Shown here: piece after piece, positions 33,791 through 42,508 of the stretch
How the letters are laid out: each line of letters starts with the position of its first letter
Position numbering within the stretch: position 1 is the stretch's first letter
Assembly (NCBI GenBank): GCA_020026155.1
Contig: JAHHQX010000013.1
Location: forward strand, 1-53,981
Length of the DNA stretch: 53,981 nucleotides
Origin: Actinobacillus sp.
GTDB taxonomy: Bacteria; Pseudomonadota; Gammaproteobacteria; Enterobacterales; Pasteurellaceae
Reading direction: 5' to 3'
Notes under the pieces: model-generated
Told to the model about the DNA's origin: nothing
The model's input: the letters and a program-made list of their open reading frames with translations, nothing else
Database searches by the model: none
Position numbers and translations under genes: made by a program

Positions 33791-34069
33791 ATGCGTGTAT
33801 TAATTATTATTCTACTTGGCTTATTGGCCTATTTTCAGTATGAATTTTGGTGGGGAAAAAATGGCTTCACTGATTATCACCATTACCAGCAAGAAGTGGC
33901 ACAATTAAAACAAGAAAATGCAAAAAAATCTGCACGCAATAATCAAATGTTTGCACAAATTCGTGACTTAAAAGAAGGTACGGATGCCATAGAAGAGCAA
34001 GCGCGTGAAGATTATGGCATGGTTAAGCCTGATGAAACGTTCTATCGTATCGTGAAAGATAAATCATAA
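33791..34069 (+). CDS. ftsB: Cell division protein FtsB
   Basis: FtsB forms the FtsQLB complex that couples the Z-ring to septal peptidoglycan synthesis. The ATG at 33791 (with AGGA 7 nt upstream) gives 92 residues, starting with the single membrane helix VLIIILLGLLAYFQYEFWWG. The upstream 20 codons of the open frame are not FtsB-like. A periplasmic coiled coil follows (YQQEVAQLKQENAKKSARNNQMFAQI), then the conserved EEQAREDYGMVKPDETFYRIV. It opens the conserved ftsB-ispD-ispF-truD-surE cluster, with 3 nt to ispD. Confidence 0.95.
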   Translation: MRVLIIILLGLLAYFQYEFWWGKNGFTDYHHYQQEVAQLKQENAKKSARNNQMFAQIRDLKEGTDAIEEQAREDYGMVKPDETFYRIVKDKS

Positions 34070-34072
34070 AAT

Positions 34073-34783
34073 ATGAAAAATAACAAAGAAATTATTGCCT
34101 TAATCCCAGCCGCAGGCGTAGGTGCCCGCATGGGAAAAGGAATGGCAAAACAATATTTACCATTACATGGGAAAACAATTTTAGAACGCAGTATCGAAGT
34201 TTTTTTAGATAAGCCAGAAATTGGTAAGGTGATTGTCGCAGTTGCTCCCGATGACGAAAATATAAAAGCGTTGGGCTGTTTTTCACACCCTAAAATTCAT
34301 TGGGTAATTGGTGGGGAAACGCGTGCGGAAAGCGTTCTTAATGGATTGAAGGCGATTGATACACCCGAAAATAAATGGGTATTAGTGCATGACGCAGCCC
34401 GTCCTTGTGTTCGTTGGGATGATATTTTACGGTTACTATCAATCGAGAATGAACAAGGGGCTATTCTAGCCGTTCCTGTTGTGGATACATTAAAAAAACA
34501 ACACGCCACAAAAAACGGAGAAAATTATGCAATTTCTAATACTGTTGATCGTCAAGGGTTATGGCAGGCGCAAACACCACAATTTTTTCCCGTATACGCA
34601 TTAACCCAAGCATTAGATGAAGCCTTATATGAAGGAAAAAATATTACCGACGAGGCGAGTGCAATGGAATTAGCCGGGTTTAGCCCAGAACTTGTAGAAG
34701 GAAGCAAAACAAATCTGAAAATCACTTATCCAGAAGATTTGGAATTAGCTGAGTTTTATCTTTCTCAACAACAGGAGAAATAA
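34073..34783 (+). CDS. ispD: 2-C-methyl-D-erythritol 4-phosphate cytidylyltransferase
   Basis: IspD joins CTP and MEP to form CDP-ME in the non-mevalonate isoprenoid pathway. The nucleotide-binding motif PAAGVGARMGKGMAKQYL is at about residues 12-29, with the basic residues of the active site, and VHDAARPCV lies near residue 104. The 236-residue length is normal. It lies 3 nt after ftsB and 2 nt before ispF, which acts two steps later in the pathway, so coupled translation is likely. Confidence 0.96.
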   Translation: MKNNKEIIALIPAAGVGARMGKGMAKQYLPLHGKTILERSIEVFLDKPEIGKVIVAVAPDDENIKALGCFSHPKIHWVIGGETRAESVLNGLKAIDTPENKWVLVHDAARPCVRWDDILRLLSIENEQGAILAVPVVDTLKKQHATKNGENYAISNTVDRQGLWQAQTPQFFPVYALTQALDEALYEGKNITDEASAMELAGFSPELVEGSKTNLKITYPEDLELAEFYLSQQQEK

Positions 34784-34785
34784 TC

Positions 34786-35265
34786 ATGTTTAGAATTGGT
34801 CAAGGTTTCGATGTGCATAAATTTGGTGAAGGCACATTTGTAACAATTGGAGGCGTGCAAATTCCATTTTCAAAAGGATTAGTTGCACATAGTGATGGTG
34901 ATGTCGCACTACACGCTTTAATTGACGCATTAATTGGCGCAGCTGCGTTAGGTGATATCGGTAAACTTTTTCCAGATACGGATGATAAATATAAAGGGAT
35001 TAGTAGCCGAACTTTACTTAAAGAAACATTTAAAACGTTGACAAGTTTAGGATACAAAATCGGGAATGTAGATATTACGATTATTGCCGAAGCACCGAAA
35101 ATGCGCCCTTACATCGATGATATGCGCCTTAATATCGCAAGCGATTTGAATTGCGATGCGGATCAGGTAAATGTCAAAGCAACAACAACTGAAAAATTAG
35201 GCTTTACAGGACGTGGTGAAGGTATCGCGTGCGAGGCGGTTGCTTTATTATTAAAAGAGATTTAA
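34786..35265 (+). CDS. ispF: 2-C-methyl-D-erythritol 2,4-cyclodiphosphate synthase
   Basis: IspF cyclises CDP-ME 2-phosphate to MEcPP with release of CMP. The zinc-binding Asp9 and His11 are in GQGFDVHKF, and the third ligand, His43, lies in AHSDGDVALHAL. The C-terminal TTTEKLGFTGRGEGIACEA is diagnostic. The 159-residue length is exact for the family trimer subunit. It is part of the ispD-ispF pair. Confidence 0.97.
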   Translation: MFRIGQGFDVHKFGEGTFVTIGGVQIPFSKGLVAHSDGDVALHALIDALIGAAALGDIGKLFPDTDDKYKGISSRTLLKETFKTLTSLGYKIGNVDITIIAEAPKMRPYIDDMRLNIASDLNCDADQVNVKATTTEKLGFTGRGEGIACEAVALLLKEI

Positions 35266-35271
35266 ACATAA

Positions 35272-36282
35272 ATGGAATTAACATATTTAAATAATACACC
35301 AGAACAAACTGGGCGTTTAAAAGCAGAAAACAGCGATTTTATCGTACGCGAAAGGCTAGGCTACGAGATGTCTGGTGATGGTGAATTTGTTGCACTATAT
35401 GTTCGTAAAAACGGTGCTAATACACTTTTTGTCGGAGAAAAATTGGCAAAATTTGCTGAAGTTTCTGCAAAAAATATGGGATATGCGGGCTTAAAAGATC
35501 GCCACGCAGTGACAGAACAATGGTTTTGCCTCCAAATGCCAGGAAAACCTACCCCGGATTTTAGCCAATTTGAACTGGATGGCGTAGAAATACTTGAAGT
35601 AACACGCCATAATCGCAAAATACGTGTCGGTAGCCTTGAAGGTAATGAGTTTGAATTATTATTGCGTGATGTAAAAGAAACGGAAGAATTAGTTTCACGT
35701 CTAAATGCAGTAAAAACGCACGGATTCCCTAATTATTTTGGTGAGCAGCGTTTTGGTCAAGATGATAACAACCTTGCACAGGCTCTACGTTGGGCACAAG
35801 GCGAAATTAAAGTCAAAGATCGTAAAAAACAAGGTTTCTATCTTTCGGCAGCACGTAGCTATATTTTCAACCTGATTGTGGCAAAACGTATTGAAAAAGG
35901 TTTAGCACAGACAGTTTGTTTAGGTGATGTTCTACAATTGGCGGGTACGCATAGTTGGTTTGTTGCTGATGAAACACAAGATTTAGCACAGTTACAACAG
36001 CGCGTAGATGATGGTGATTTACTCATTACTGCGCCACTTATCGGTGAAAGTGATAATAAAGGAAGTGAATTCGAACAAGAAATTATTACAGAAAATGCCG
36101 ACTTCTTAGCGCTTATGCAAAAAGAAAGAATGAAAGCAGCTCGCCGAGCAATTTTAATGAAACCTGAAGATTTTACATGGCAATTTGAAGCAGAAGGTTT
36201 ACGTCTTAAATTTTATTTGCCCGCAGGAAGTTATGCGACGGCTTTAGTGCGTGAACTCATCCATGCACAAGAGGAACGCTAG
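35272..36282 (+). CDS. truD: tRNA pseudouridine(13) synthase TruD
   Basis: TruD makes pseudouridine at position 13 of tRNA-Glu. The catalytic Asp is Asp76 in YAGLKDRHAVTEQ. The motif FPNYFGEQRFGQDDNN (about residues 144-159) and the ARSYIFN segment complete the TruD signature. The 336-residue length is slightly short of E. coli (349). It lies 6 nt after ispF, and its stop is directly followed by the surE ATG. Confidence 0.95.
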   Translation: MELTYLNNTPEQTGRLKAENSDFIVRERLGYEMSGDGEFVALYVRKNGANTLFVGEKLAKFAEVSAKNMGYAGLKDRHAVTEQWFCLQMPGKPTPDFSQFELDGVEILEVTRHNRKIRVGSLEGNEFELLLRDVKETEELVSRLNAVKTHGFPNYFGEQRFGQDDNNLAQALRWAQGEIKVKDRKKQGFYLSAARSYIFNLIVAKRIEKGLAQTVCLGDVLQLAGTHSWFVADETQDLAQLQQRVDDGDLLITAPLIGESDNKGSEFEQEIITENADFLALMQKERMKAARRAILMKPEDFTWQFEAEGLRLKFYLPAGSYATALVRELIHAQEER

Positions 36283-37032
36283 ATGAATAATAAATTACAT
36301 ATTTTATTGTCGAATGATGACGGTATTCGTGCTGACGGTATTCAAACTTTAGCAAAAGAATTACGTAAATTTGCTAAAGTCACTATTTTTGCACCAGATC
36401 GCAACCGTAGTGCAGCATCAGGTTCGTTAACACTTACCAACCCGTTACGCCCACAAAATATGGGTAACGATGATTATTGTTTAAATGGCACGCCTGCAGA
36501 TTGTGTACACTTAGCACTAAACGGCTTTTTAACTGAAAAAGTAGATGTTGTGGTATCAGGGATTAATCATGGTGCAAATTTAGGTGATGATGTACTTTAT
36601 TCGGGTACTGTTGCTGCAGCGTTGGAAGGTCGTCATCTTGGCTTACCAGCCATTGCGGTATCATTAGTAGGGGATAAACATTATGATACGGCAGCAAAAA
36701 TTGTCGCAGAGCTTTTACAAAAATCTCCTAAAGAAGTGCTAAAACCGCAAGAAATTTTAAATATAAATGTGCCTGATTTACCACGCGATCAAATTAAAGG
36801 CATCAAAGTATGCCGTTTAGGAGCGCGCTCATCGGCAGCCCAGATTATTGCGACAGAAGATCCTCGTGGCGATAAAGTTTATTGGATTGGCGCACCAGGC
36901 GAGCCCAAAGATTGTGAAGAAGGAACAGACTTTTATGCGGTTGAAAATGGGTTCGTATCCATTACACCCGTTCAACCTGATATGACCGCTTATCAATCAC
37001 TGGCTAAAGTGAACGAATGGTTAGCAAAATAA
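36283..37032 (+). CDS. surE: 5'/3'-nucleotidase SurE
   Basis: SurE is a metal-dependent phosphatase that hydrolyses nucleoside monophosphates and short polyphosphate and is linked to stationary-phase survival. The metal site is SNDDGIRADG (Asp12, Asp13), with Ser in NRSAASGSLT and Asn in SGINHGANLGDDVLYSGTVAAA. The 249-residue length is normal. It is the last gene of the ftsB operon and ends at a strong terminator. Confidence 0.96.
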   Translation: MNNKLHILLSNDDGIRADGIQTLAKELRKFAKVTIFAPDRNRSAASGSLTLTNPLRPQNMGNDDYCLNGTPADCVHLALNGFLTEKVDVVVSGINHGANLGDDVLYSGTVAAALEGRHLGLPAIAVSLVGDKHYDTAAKIVAELLQKSPKEVLKPQEILNINVPDLPRDQIKGIKVCRLGARSSAAQIIATEDPRGDKVYWIGAPGEPKDCEEGTDFYAVENGFVSITPVQPDMTAYQSLAKVNEWLAK

Positions 37033-37055
37033 TTATTAGTGTAAATCATATGATG

Positions 37056-37089
37056 AAAGGGATATCGCGAGATATCCTTTTTTTTTTCG
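37056..37089 (+). terminator. Rho-independent terminator of the ftsB-surE operon
   Basis: The arms AAAGGGATATC and GATATCCTTT (one bulged G) are followed by a run of T. Confidence 0.85.
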
Positions 37090-37193
37090 ATTAAAATAAA
37101 AATTGATTATAAAACAGACTATTATTATACTTATAAATTGGTATCTATTATAAAGATATGAGTGTTGTAAAAGTGATAACTGAAGGATAGTTT

Positions 37194-37517
37194 ATGATTG
37201 ATGAGAACTTTAAATTTATTTTAAATATATGTATTTATGCCATTGATGTCGTTTCTATCATTGTCTTACTCTGGGGCGTCATTTTGGTAAGCCAAAAATT
37301 TATCCGTATTGAATTTACTGCTAAAACACGTGCTGAAGCGGTCGATCATTTAATGGTCGCGAAAACCAATCTTGGGACCTATATTTTATTAAGTTTGGAA
37401 ATTTTGATTTGTGCGGATATTTTAGAAACCATCTTAAATCCGTCTTATCATGATTTGATTGTACTAGGCGCTATTGTTGTTATTCGTACCGTTATTTCTT
37501 TCTTCCTTCCTGAATAA
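37194..37517 (+). CDS. DUF1622 family small membrane protein A
   Basis: This 107-residue protein has three hydrophobic helices (about residues 8-30, 58-75 and 84-103). The pattern LLSLEILICADILETILNPSYHDLIVLGAIVVIRTVISFFLPE is the DUF1622 signature (membrane-spanning Leu-Glu-Ala-Asp and an Arg-Thr-xx-Ser-Phe-Phe ending). The family function is unknown. It is followed 71 nt later by a second member of the same family. The RBS is AAGGATAG before ATG. Confidence 0.78.
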   Translation: MIDENFKFILNICIYAIDVVSIIVLLWGVILVSQKFIRIEFTAKTRAEAVDHLMVAKTNLGTYILLSLEILICADILETILNPSYHDLIVLGAIVVIRTVISFFLPE

Positions 37518-37524
37518 AGAAATT

Positions 37525-37560
37525 GAAAGCGCTCGTAAAGCGCATCTTGCGATGCATGCT
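37525..37560 (+). other. Structured spacer between the two DUF1622 genes
   Basis: Two small adjacent hairpins are possible (GCGCT / AGCGC and GCATC / GATGC). There is no T-run, so they look like intercistronic structure rather than a terminator. Confidence 0.35.
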
Positions 37561-37588
37561 CAATAAAATGCAACGATAAGGATAAAAC

Positions 37589-37918
37589 ATGGTTCACGCT
37601 ATCATCAAAGTTATTAGTGATCTCATGCAACTTATGTGCGTGGTAGTTATGGTATATGGCTTGATACGTGAGTTAATTTGGTTTTTGATGGAGCGTGCAA
37701 AAGGTGTTGTTTTCGATTGGCATAAAATGTTAGCGCTACGTTTTGCAATTGGGCAATATTTTTTATTTGGGATTGAGTTTTTAATTTGTTCTTTTGCGCT
37801 GGTATCCATCATGCACCCAAGTTTTTCACAAATTGCATGGTTAGCAGGCACGGTTTTGCTTCGGGTGAGTACGCGGGTTTTTCTAGGTACTGAGTTGAAG
37901 GAATTAAAGGAACGGTAA
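37589..37918 (+). CDS. DUF1622 family small membrane protein B
   Basis: This 109-residue paralogue of the preceding gene shares the same three-helix layout and the core FGIEFLICSFALVSIMHPSF followed by LLRVSTRVFLGTELKE. It lacks the Ala-Asp pair of the first protein, and its final helix is altered, so the two have diverged in the parts most conserved in the family. AAGGAT precedes the ATG. The pair is likely cotranscribed and could form a hetero-oligomer, which is inference. The terminator at 37922 follows. Confidence 0.7.
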   Translation: MVHAIIKVISDLMQLMCVVVMVYGLIRELIWFLMERAKGVVFDWHKMLALRFAIGQYFLFGIEFLICSFALVSIMHPSFSQIAWLAGTVLLRVSTRVFLGTELKELKER

Positions 37919-37921
37919 AAT

Positions 37922-37951
37922 AAAAAGGTATTCGTAGTGAATACCTTTTTC
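37922..37951. terminator. Bidirectional terminator between DUF1622 B and uup
   Basis: The arms AAAAAGGTATTC and GAATACCTTTTT lie between convergent genes. Confidence 0.85.
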
Positions 37952-37967
37952 CTTTCCTATTATAAGG

Positions 37968-39896
37968 TTATTGAGCTAGATTGCGTTTTTCTTCGAGTTC
38001 TTCCCAACGCATAAAAGCATTTTCTAATGCCACCTCTGCATCGCTGAGCTCAGCAAGTTTTTTATCTGTTATTGTATGATCTTGTTGGAAAAAAGCAGGA
38101 TCTGCCATTTCAGCTTGGAGAGCGCTAATTTTTTCTTCAAGGTCTTCTAATAATTGTGGAAGTTTTTCTAATTCACGTTGTTCGTTGTAACTCAATTTAA
38201 CTTTTGAGGCAGATTTTACTTTTCCGACTTTTACGTTATCCGTTGCACTTTCATCAACTTTCGTATTTTTTGCCACTTCGGCTGCTTTTAACGCAGCAAC
38301 ATTCGCTTGCTGTTGTTTCGCATCAAAGAAGCCGCCCACGTATTTATTGATTTCCCCGTGACCTTCAAAAATAAAACACTCAGTTGCTGTATTATCAATG
38401 AATTGACGATCGTGGCTGACGATTAAAAGGGTACCAGGATAATCACTTAATAATTCTTCAAGTAATTCTAAGGTTTCTACGTCTAAATCATTGGTTGGTT
38501 CATCGAGAATAAGTAAATTGTTCGGTTTGAGTAAAATTTTTGCCAATAATAAACGATTACGTTCACCACCAGAAAGCGCTTTAACAGGTGTCATCGCACG
38601 TTTTGGCGGGAATAGGAAGTCTTGAAGATAACCAAGAACGTGACGTTTTACCCCATTGATTTCAACATCTTGCTTGCCATCTGCCACATTATCCATTACC
38701 GTTTTTTCAGGATCAAGGCTCGCACGGTATTGATCGAAGTACGCAACATCGAGTTTTGTCCCACAATGTACGCTTCCGCTTGTTGGTTGGATTTCACCAA
38801 GCAGCAATTTAATCAACGTTGTTTTACCGCAACCATTTGGACCGATAAAGGCAATTTTATCGCCACGCATAATACGGGCAGTAAAATCTTTGATTAAGGT
38901 TTTACCATTAATTTCGTAACAAAGCTTTTCTACATCAAAGACGATCTTACCGCTACGGCTTGCATTATCTAATTGAATTTTTACGTTACCTTGCACATCA
39001 CGGCGTTGGCGACGTTCTTCGCGTAAGGCTTTCAATGCACGCACACGCCCCTCATTACGAGTACGACGCGCTTTAATACCTTGGCGGATCCATGCTTCTT
39101 CTTGGGCTAATTTTTTATCAAAAAGGGCATTTTGCTGTGCTTCGACACGCAAATCATCGGCTTTTGTTAGAAGATAACTATCATAATCTTCATCATAAGA
39201 TTGGAGTTTACCACGATCTAAATCGACAATGCGGGTCGCCATTTTACGAATGAACGCACGGTCATGAGAAATGAAAACAATACTGCCTGGAAAATCCATT
39301 AATAAATTTTCAAGCCATTCGATAGTTTCAACATCCAAATGGTTGGTCGGTTCATCTAAAAGCAGAACATCTGGCGAGCTAACTAAAGCACGCGCTAATG
39401 CAGCTTTACGCAACCAACCACCTGAAAGTGATTTTAATTCTGTATCGGCATTGAGTCCGAGTTTTTGTAAAATTTCGTTAATTTTTTGTTCAAATTGCCA
39501 ACCGTTAGCGTGATCGATCTCAGCTTGAACCTGTTCTAATGCTTTTAATACAGAATCAGAGGCATCTGTCGCTAATTGTTGAACAATATGATGATGTTTT
39601 TTCAAAAGGTTAGCTAAATGCCCAATTCCCTCAGCGACATAGTCAAACAATGTACCTTCAGCATTGCGTGGCGGGTCTTGTTCTAAGCGCGAAATAACTA
39701 AGTCTTGTTCAAAAATGAGTTGCCCATCATCTAGTTGAATCTCACCGCCTAATATTTTAAGCAATGTTGATTTTCCCGCACCATTACGACCAACTAAACA
39801 AACACGTTCACCAGGTTCAACGAATAGATCGCTTTTATCAAGGAGTGGGTGATCGCCAAAGCTCAATTCACCTTGGTGTAAATTAATTAATGCCAC
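37968..39896 (-). CDS. uup: ABC-F ATPase Uup
   Basis: Uup is a soluble ABC-F protein with two ATPase cassettes. It acts on ribosomes or ribosome assembly and also suppresses precise transposon excision and affects branched DNA. Cassette 1 has Walker A GRNGAGKS at residues 36-43, signature LSGGWLRKAALARAL and Walker B LLLDEPTNHLD. Cassette 2 has GPNGCGKTT, LSGGERNRLLLAKIL and LLILDEPTNDLD. The C-terminal coiled-coil domain that binds DNA in E. coli Uup is present from about residue 555 to 642 and distinguishes it from EttA, YbiT and YheS. It is divergent from hflK. Confidence 0.94.
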   Translation of the reverse strand: MALINLHQGELSFGDHPLLDKSDLFVEPGERVCLVGRNGAGKSTLLKILGGEIQLDDGQLIFEQDLVISRLEQDPPRNAEGTLFDYVAEGIGHLANLLKKHHHIVQQLATDASDSVLKALEQVQAEIDHANGWQFEQKINEILQKLGLNADTELKSLSGGWLRKAALARALVSSPDVLLLDEPTNHLDVETIEWLENLLMDFPGSIVFISHDRAFIRKMATRIVDLDRGKLQSYDEDYDSYLLTKADDLRVEAQQNALFDKKLAQEEAWIRQGIKARRTRNEGRVRALKALREERRQRRDVQGNVKIQLDNASRSGKIVFDVEKLCYEINGKTLIKDFTARIMRGDKIAFIGPNGCGKTTLIKLLLGEIQPTSGSVHCGTKLDVAYFDQYRASLDPEKTVMDNVADGKQDVEINGVKRHVLGYLQDFLFPPKRAMTPVKALSGGERNRLLLAKILLKPNNLLILDEPTNDLDVETLELLEELLSDYPGTLLIVSHDRQFIDNTATECFIFEGHGEINKYVGGFFDAKQQQANVAALKAAEVAKNTKVDESATDNVKVGKVKSASKVKLSYNEQRELEKLPQLLEDLEEKISALQAEMADPAFFQQDHTITDKKLAELSDAEVALENAFMRWEELEEKRNLAQ

Positions 39897-40088
39897 AAGT
39901 TTATCCTTTAAATAAATCCAAAAATATTTGTGAATTTTAGCAAAAAACTGCGGTCTTTTCTAATAAGAACAATAGGCGAAAAGTGTTGGAGTTATCGTTG
40001 ATTTTTAAACGGATTTGATAGACTTAATCGCGCATTTTGTTTAGACTAATGGTCAATTTTTTGACTTTGTATCAATGGAGAACAGTGA

Positions 40089-41297
40089 ATGTCAATGAAC
40101 AATTCAGACCAGGATCCGTGGAGCAAGCCAGGTGAACAAAAACCGAATGGTAACCAACGCCCACAGCAGAATGGACAAGGTAATCAAGAACAATCGCCTC
40201 CCGATTTAGAAGAAATGTTCAATAACCTATTAAAAAAATTAGGTAGTGGCGGACGAGGAAATAAAACACCACGCTCATCCAATGCCTCCCCATTGAATTG
40301 GAAAAAAATTATTCCCGCAGCGCTTGTGGTTGCGGTAGGTATTTGGGGTGCAAGCGGTTTTTATACAATTAAAGAAGCAGACCGCGGGGTTGTTTTACGA
40401 TTTGGAAAAGTAGAGGGCGTCGTTCAACCAGGTTTAAACTGGAAACCAACCTTTATTGAACGCGTTATCCCAGTTAACGTCGAACAAGTAAAAGAACTAC
40501 ATACATCAGGATCTATGCTTACGCAAGATGAAAACATGGTTAAAGTTTCAATGACCGTACAATATCGCGTAGAAGATCCAGCGAAATATTTATTTAGTGT
40601 AACTAATCCGAACGAAAGCTTAATGCAAGCAACTGATAGTGCATTACGTTACGTGATTGGTAACATGAATATGGATGAAATTTTAACGACAGGTCGTAGC
40701 GTAGTACGTGAAAAAACCTGGAAAGCGATTGAACAAATCATCAAACCTTACAACATGGGGATTGAGATTTTAGACGTCAATTTCCAATCAGCACGTCCAC
40801 CTGAAGAAGTGAAAGCCGCGTTCGATGATGCGATTAAAGCACAAGAAGACGAACAACGTTATATCCGCGAGGCTGAGGCTTATGCCCGTGCGAAAGCACC
40901 AATTGCACGTGGTGAAGCGCAACAAATCGTCCAAAGCGCAAATGCATATAAAGAACAAGTTGTCTTAAATGCACAAGGTGAAGTAGAGCGTTATCAACGC
41001 CTATTGCCAGAATATTTAGCCAATCCAAAACTTTTACGTGAACGTATTTATCTCCAAACTATGGAAAAAATTATGGCAGATACACCGAAAGTTGTGATGG
41101 ATAATAGTAATGCGTTGAATGTATTACCGTTAAATAAACTGATGGAAACCATGAAAACCACATCTACAAAAGTAGAACAAAAACCTGTTGTGGTGACGCA
41201 TGCAGATTCACCTGCTTTAGAGAAAAAAGTCGTTACGACATCAGATTCTGATGGGACATTTAATATCTATTCAGATAGAAAAGGGAGATTTAACTAA
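40089..41297 (+). CDS. hflK: FtsH protease modulator HflK
   Basis: HflK and HflC form a large periplasm-facing cage around FtsH that limits its access to membrane substrates. The N-terminal 70 residues are cytoplasmic and rich in Gln, Asn, Pro and Gly. A membrane helix follows (about 74-92) and then the SPFH/band-7 domain, starting GFYTIKEADRGVVLRFGKVEGVVQPGLNWK. A long helical region (ARAKAPIARGEAQQIVQSANAYKEQV) completes it. The 402-residue length is usual. ATG at 40089 has GGAG 8 nt upstream. It overlaps hflC by one base. FtsH itself is encoded at 14195, not in this operon. Confidence 0.95.
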   Translation: MSMNNSDQDPWSKPGEQKPNGNQRPQQNGQGNQEQSPPDLEEMFNNLLKKLGSGGRGNKTPRSSNASPLNWKKIIPAALVVAVGIWGASGFYTIKEADRGVVLRFGKVEGVVQPGLNWKPTFIERVIPVNVEQVKELHTSGSMLTQDENMVKVSMTVQYRVEDPAKYLFSVTNPNESLMQATDSALRYVIGNMNMDEILTTGRSVVREKTWKAIEQIIKPYNMGIEILDVNFQSARPPEEVKAAFDDAIKAQEDEQRYIREAEAYARAKAPIARGEAQQIVQSANAYKEQVVLNAQGEVERYQRLLPEYLANPKLLRERIYLQTMEKIMADTPKVVMDNSNALNVLPLNKLMETMKTTSTKVEQKPVVVTHADSPALEKKVVTTSDSDGTFNIYSDRKGRFN

Positions 41298-42205
41298 TGC
41301 GTAAATTAGTACCTAGCTTGATTGTCTTAGTATTAATCGTACTCTATGCGAGTGTTGTAGAGGTACAGGAAGGTACGCGTGGAATCATGGTGCGTTTTGG
41401 TAAAGTTCAGCGTAATGCTGAAAATCAAGTTGAAGTTTACCAACCAGGGTTACATTTTAAACTTCCTTTTATTGATCAAATGAAGATCTTAGATGCGCGT
41501 ATTCAAACATTAGATGATACCGCAGACCGTTTTGTAACGGTTGAGAAAAAGGATCTCCTTGTTGATTCTTATGTAAAATGGCGTATTAGCAATTTTGGTC
41601 GTTTCTATACCGCAACAGGTGGTGGCGATTATAACCAAGCATCAAATTTACTACGCCGTAAAGTTAACGATCGTTTACGTTCTGAAATCGGTTCTCGTAC
41701 GATTCAAGACATCGTTTCAGGCACACGCGGTGAATTAATGGCAGACGCGAAAAAAGCCTTAAATACTGGACCAGATAGCACTTCTGATTTAGGTATCCAA
41801 GTGATTGATGTTCGCGTTAAACAAATTAATTTACCAGACGAAGTATCGGCATCAATTTACCAACGTATGCGTGCAGAACGTGACGCAGTGGCACGTGAAC
41901 ACCGCAGTGAAGGTAAAGAAAAAGCCGCATTCATTCAAGCTGATGTGGATCGCAAAGTAACCGTAATTCTTGCTCAAGCAAATAAAACTGCACAGGAATT
42001 GCGTGGGGAAGGGGATGCTCAAGCAGCAAAACTTTACACTGATGCTTTCAGTAAATATCCTGATTACTTTAGCTTTATTCGTAGCATGCAGGCTTACCAA
42101 CAAGCCTTCAAAAATCACAATAATTTAATGGTGGTGAACCCACAAAAAGGTGATTTTTTCAAATATATGCAAAATCCTGATGCAGATATGGCAGCCGCGA
42201 AGTAA
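41297..42205 (+). CDS. hflC: FtsH protease modulator HflC
   Basis: HflC is the partner of HflK in the FtsH-HflKC complex. A membrane helix at residues 4-21 is followed by the SPFH domain (VQEGTRGIMVRFGKV, then YQPGLHFKLPFIDQM). The DAVAREHRSEGKEKAAFIQADVDRKVTVILAQA helix and the conserved C-terminal RSMQAYQQAF segment are complete. The 302-residue length is slightly longer than H. influenzae HflC. The start overlaps the hflK stop (TAATG). An inverted pair of the dispersed element directly after the gene can act as its terminator. Confidence 0.95.
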   Translation: MRKLVPSLIVLVLIVLYASVVEVQEGTRGIMVRFGKVQRNAENQVEVYQPGLHFKLPFIDQMKILDARIQTLDDTADRFVTVEKKDLLVDSYVKWRISNFGRFYTATGGGDYNQASNLLRRKVNDRLRSEIGSRTIQDIVSGTRGELMADAKKALNTGPDSTSDLGIQVIDVRVKQINLPDEVSASIYQRMRAERDAVAREHRSEGKEKAAFIQADVDRKVTVILAQANKTAQELRGEGDAQAAKLYTDAFSKYPDYFSFIRSMQAYQQAFKNHNNLMVVNPQKGDFFKYMQNPDADMAAAK

Positions 42206-42228
42206 TTAGATTTTTGTAAAAATAATCA

Positions 42229-42281
42229 ATCACGCCTCAATTTTCGTAAAAATTTTTACGATTTTCGGGGCGTGATTTTTT
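42229..42281 (+). repeat. Inverted pair of the dispersed element after hflC (copy 5 plus partner)
   Basis: A plus-oriented copy at 42247-42275 (TAAAAATTTTTACG then ATTTTCGGGGCGTGAT) is preceded by an inverted partner starting ATCACGCCTCAATTTTCG at 42229. Together they form a stem of more than 20 bp followed by TTTTTT, a plausible hflC terminator. Confidence 0.8.
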
Positions 42282-42459
42282 ATGCTTAAATTTCCCTATT
42301 CTGTCTTAATATTATTCCCAAAATGTTTTATGGCTTTATTCAGGCTATCCACGTGCAAGCAATATTTAAAATTTATACAAAATCAACAGCGGTTCGACCT
42401 GTTAATAAAAAATAGCTATTTTGTTTTTTTTTGTACAATCCGTAAGCTTTAAGCAAAGG

Positions 42460-42479
42460 CTCAGCGGTTATCCGCTGAG
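42460..42479 (+). promoter_or_regulatory. Leader hairpin upstream of the small lipoprotein
   Basis: A perfect stem CTCAGCGG / CCGCTGAG with a TTAT loop ends 29 nt before the ATG. It lies downstream of the likely -10 (42434-42439), so it would be in the 5' untranslated region. There is no T-run. Confidence 0.55.
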
Positions 42480-42508
42480 AAATGAAAACAACACGATAGG
42501 AAGAAAAA

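Larger units (their letters stand above)
42206..42508. other. 303-bp intergenic region between hflC and the small lipoprotein
   Basis: The region holds the inverted pair of the dispersed element at 42229-42281, an AT-rich stretch without recognisable genes, a TGTACAAT extended -10 candidate at 42432-42439, and a perfect 8-bp hairpin at 42460-42479 in the probable 5' leader of the lipoprotein gene. No small ORF with a convincing start was seen. Confidence 0.7.

Noticed and set aside
39940..39962. Uptake-signal-like AACTGCGGTC upstream of uup/hflK
   Set aside because: It has one mismatch to the Haemophilus core and is isolated, so it is not enough to call a functional uptake signal.
40045..40075. 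TGGTCAA / TTGAC inverted sequence before hflK
   Set aside because: It is short, could be chance in AT-rich DNA, and does not fit a regulator I can name.
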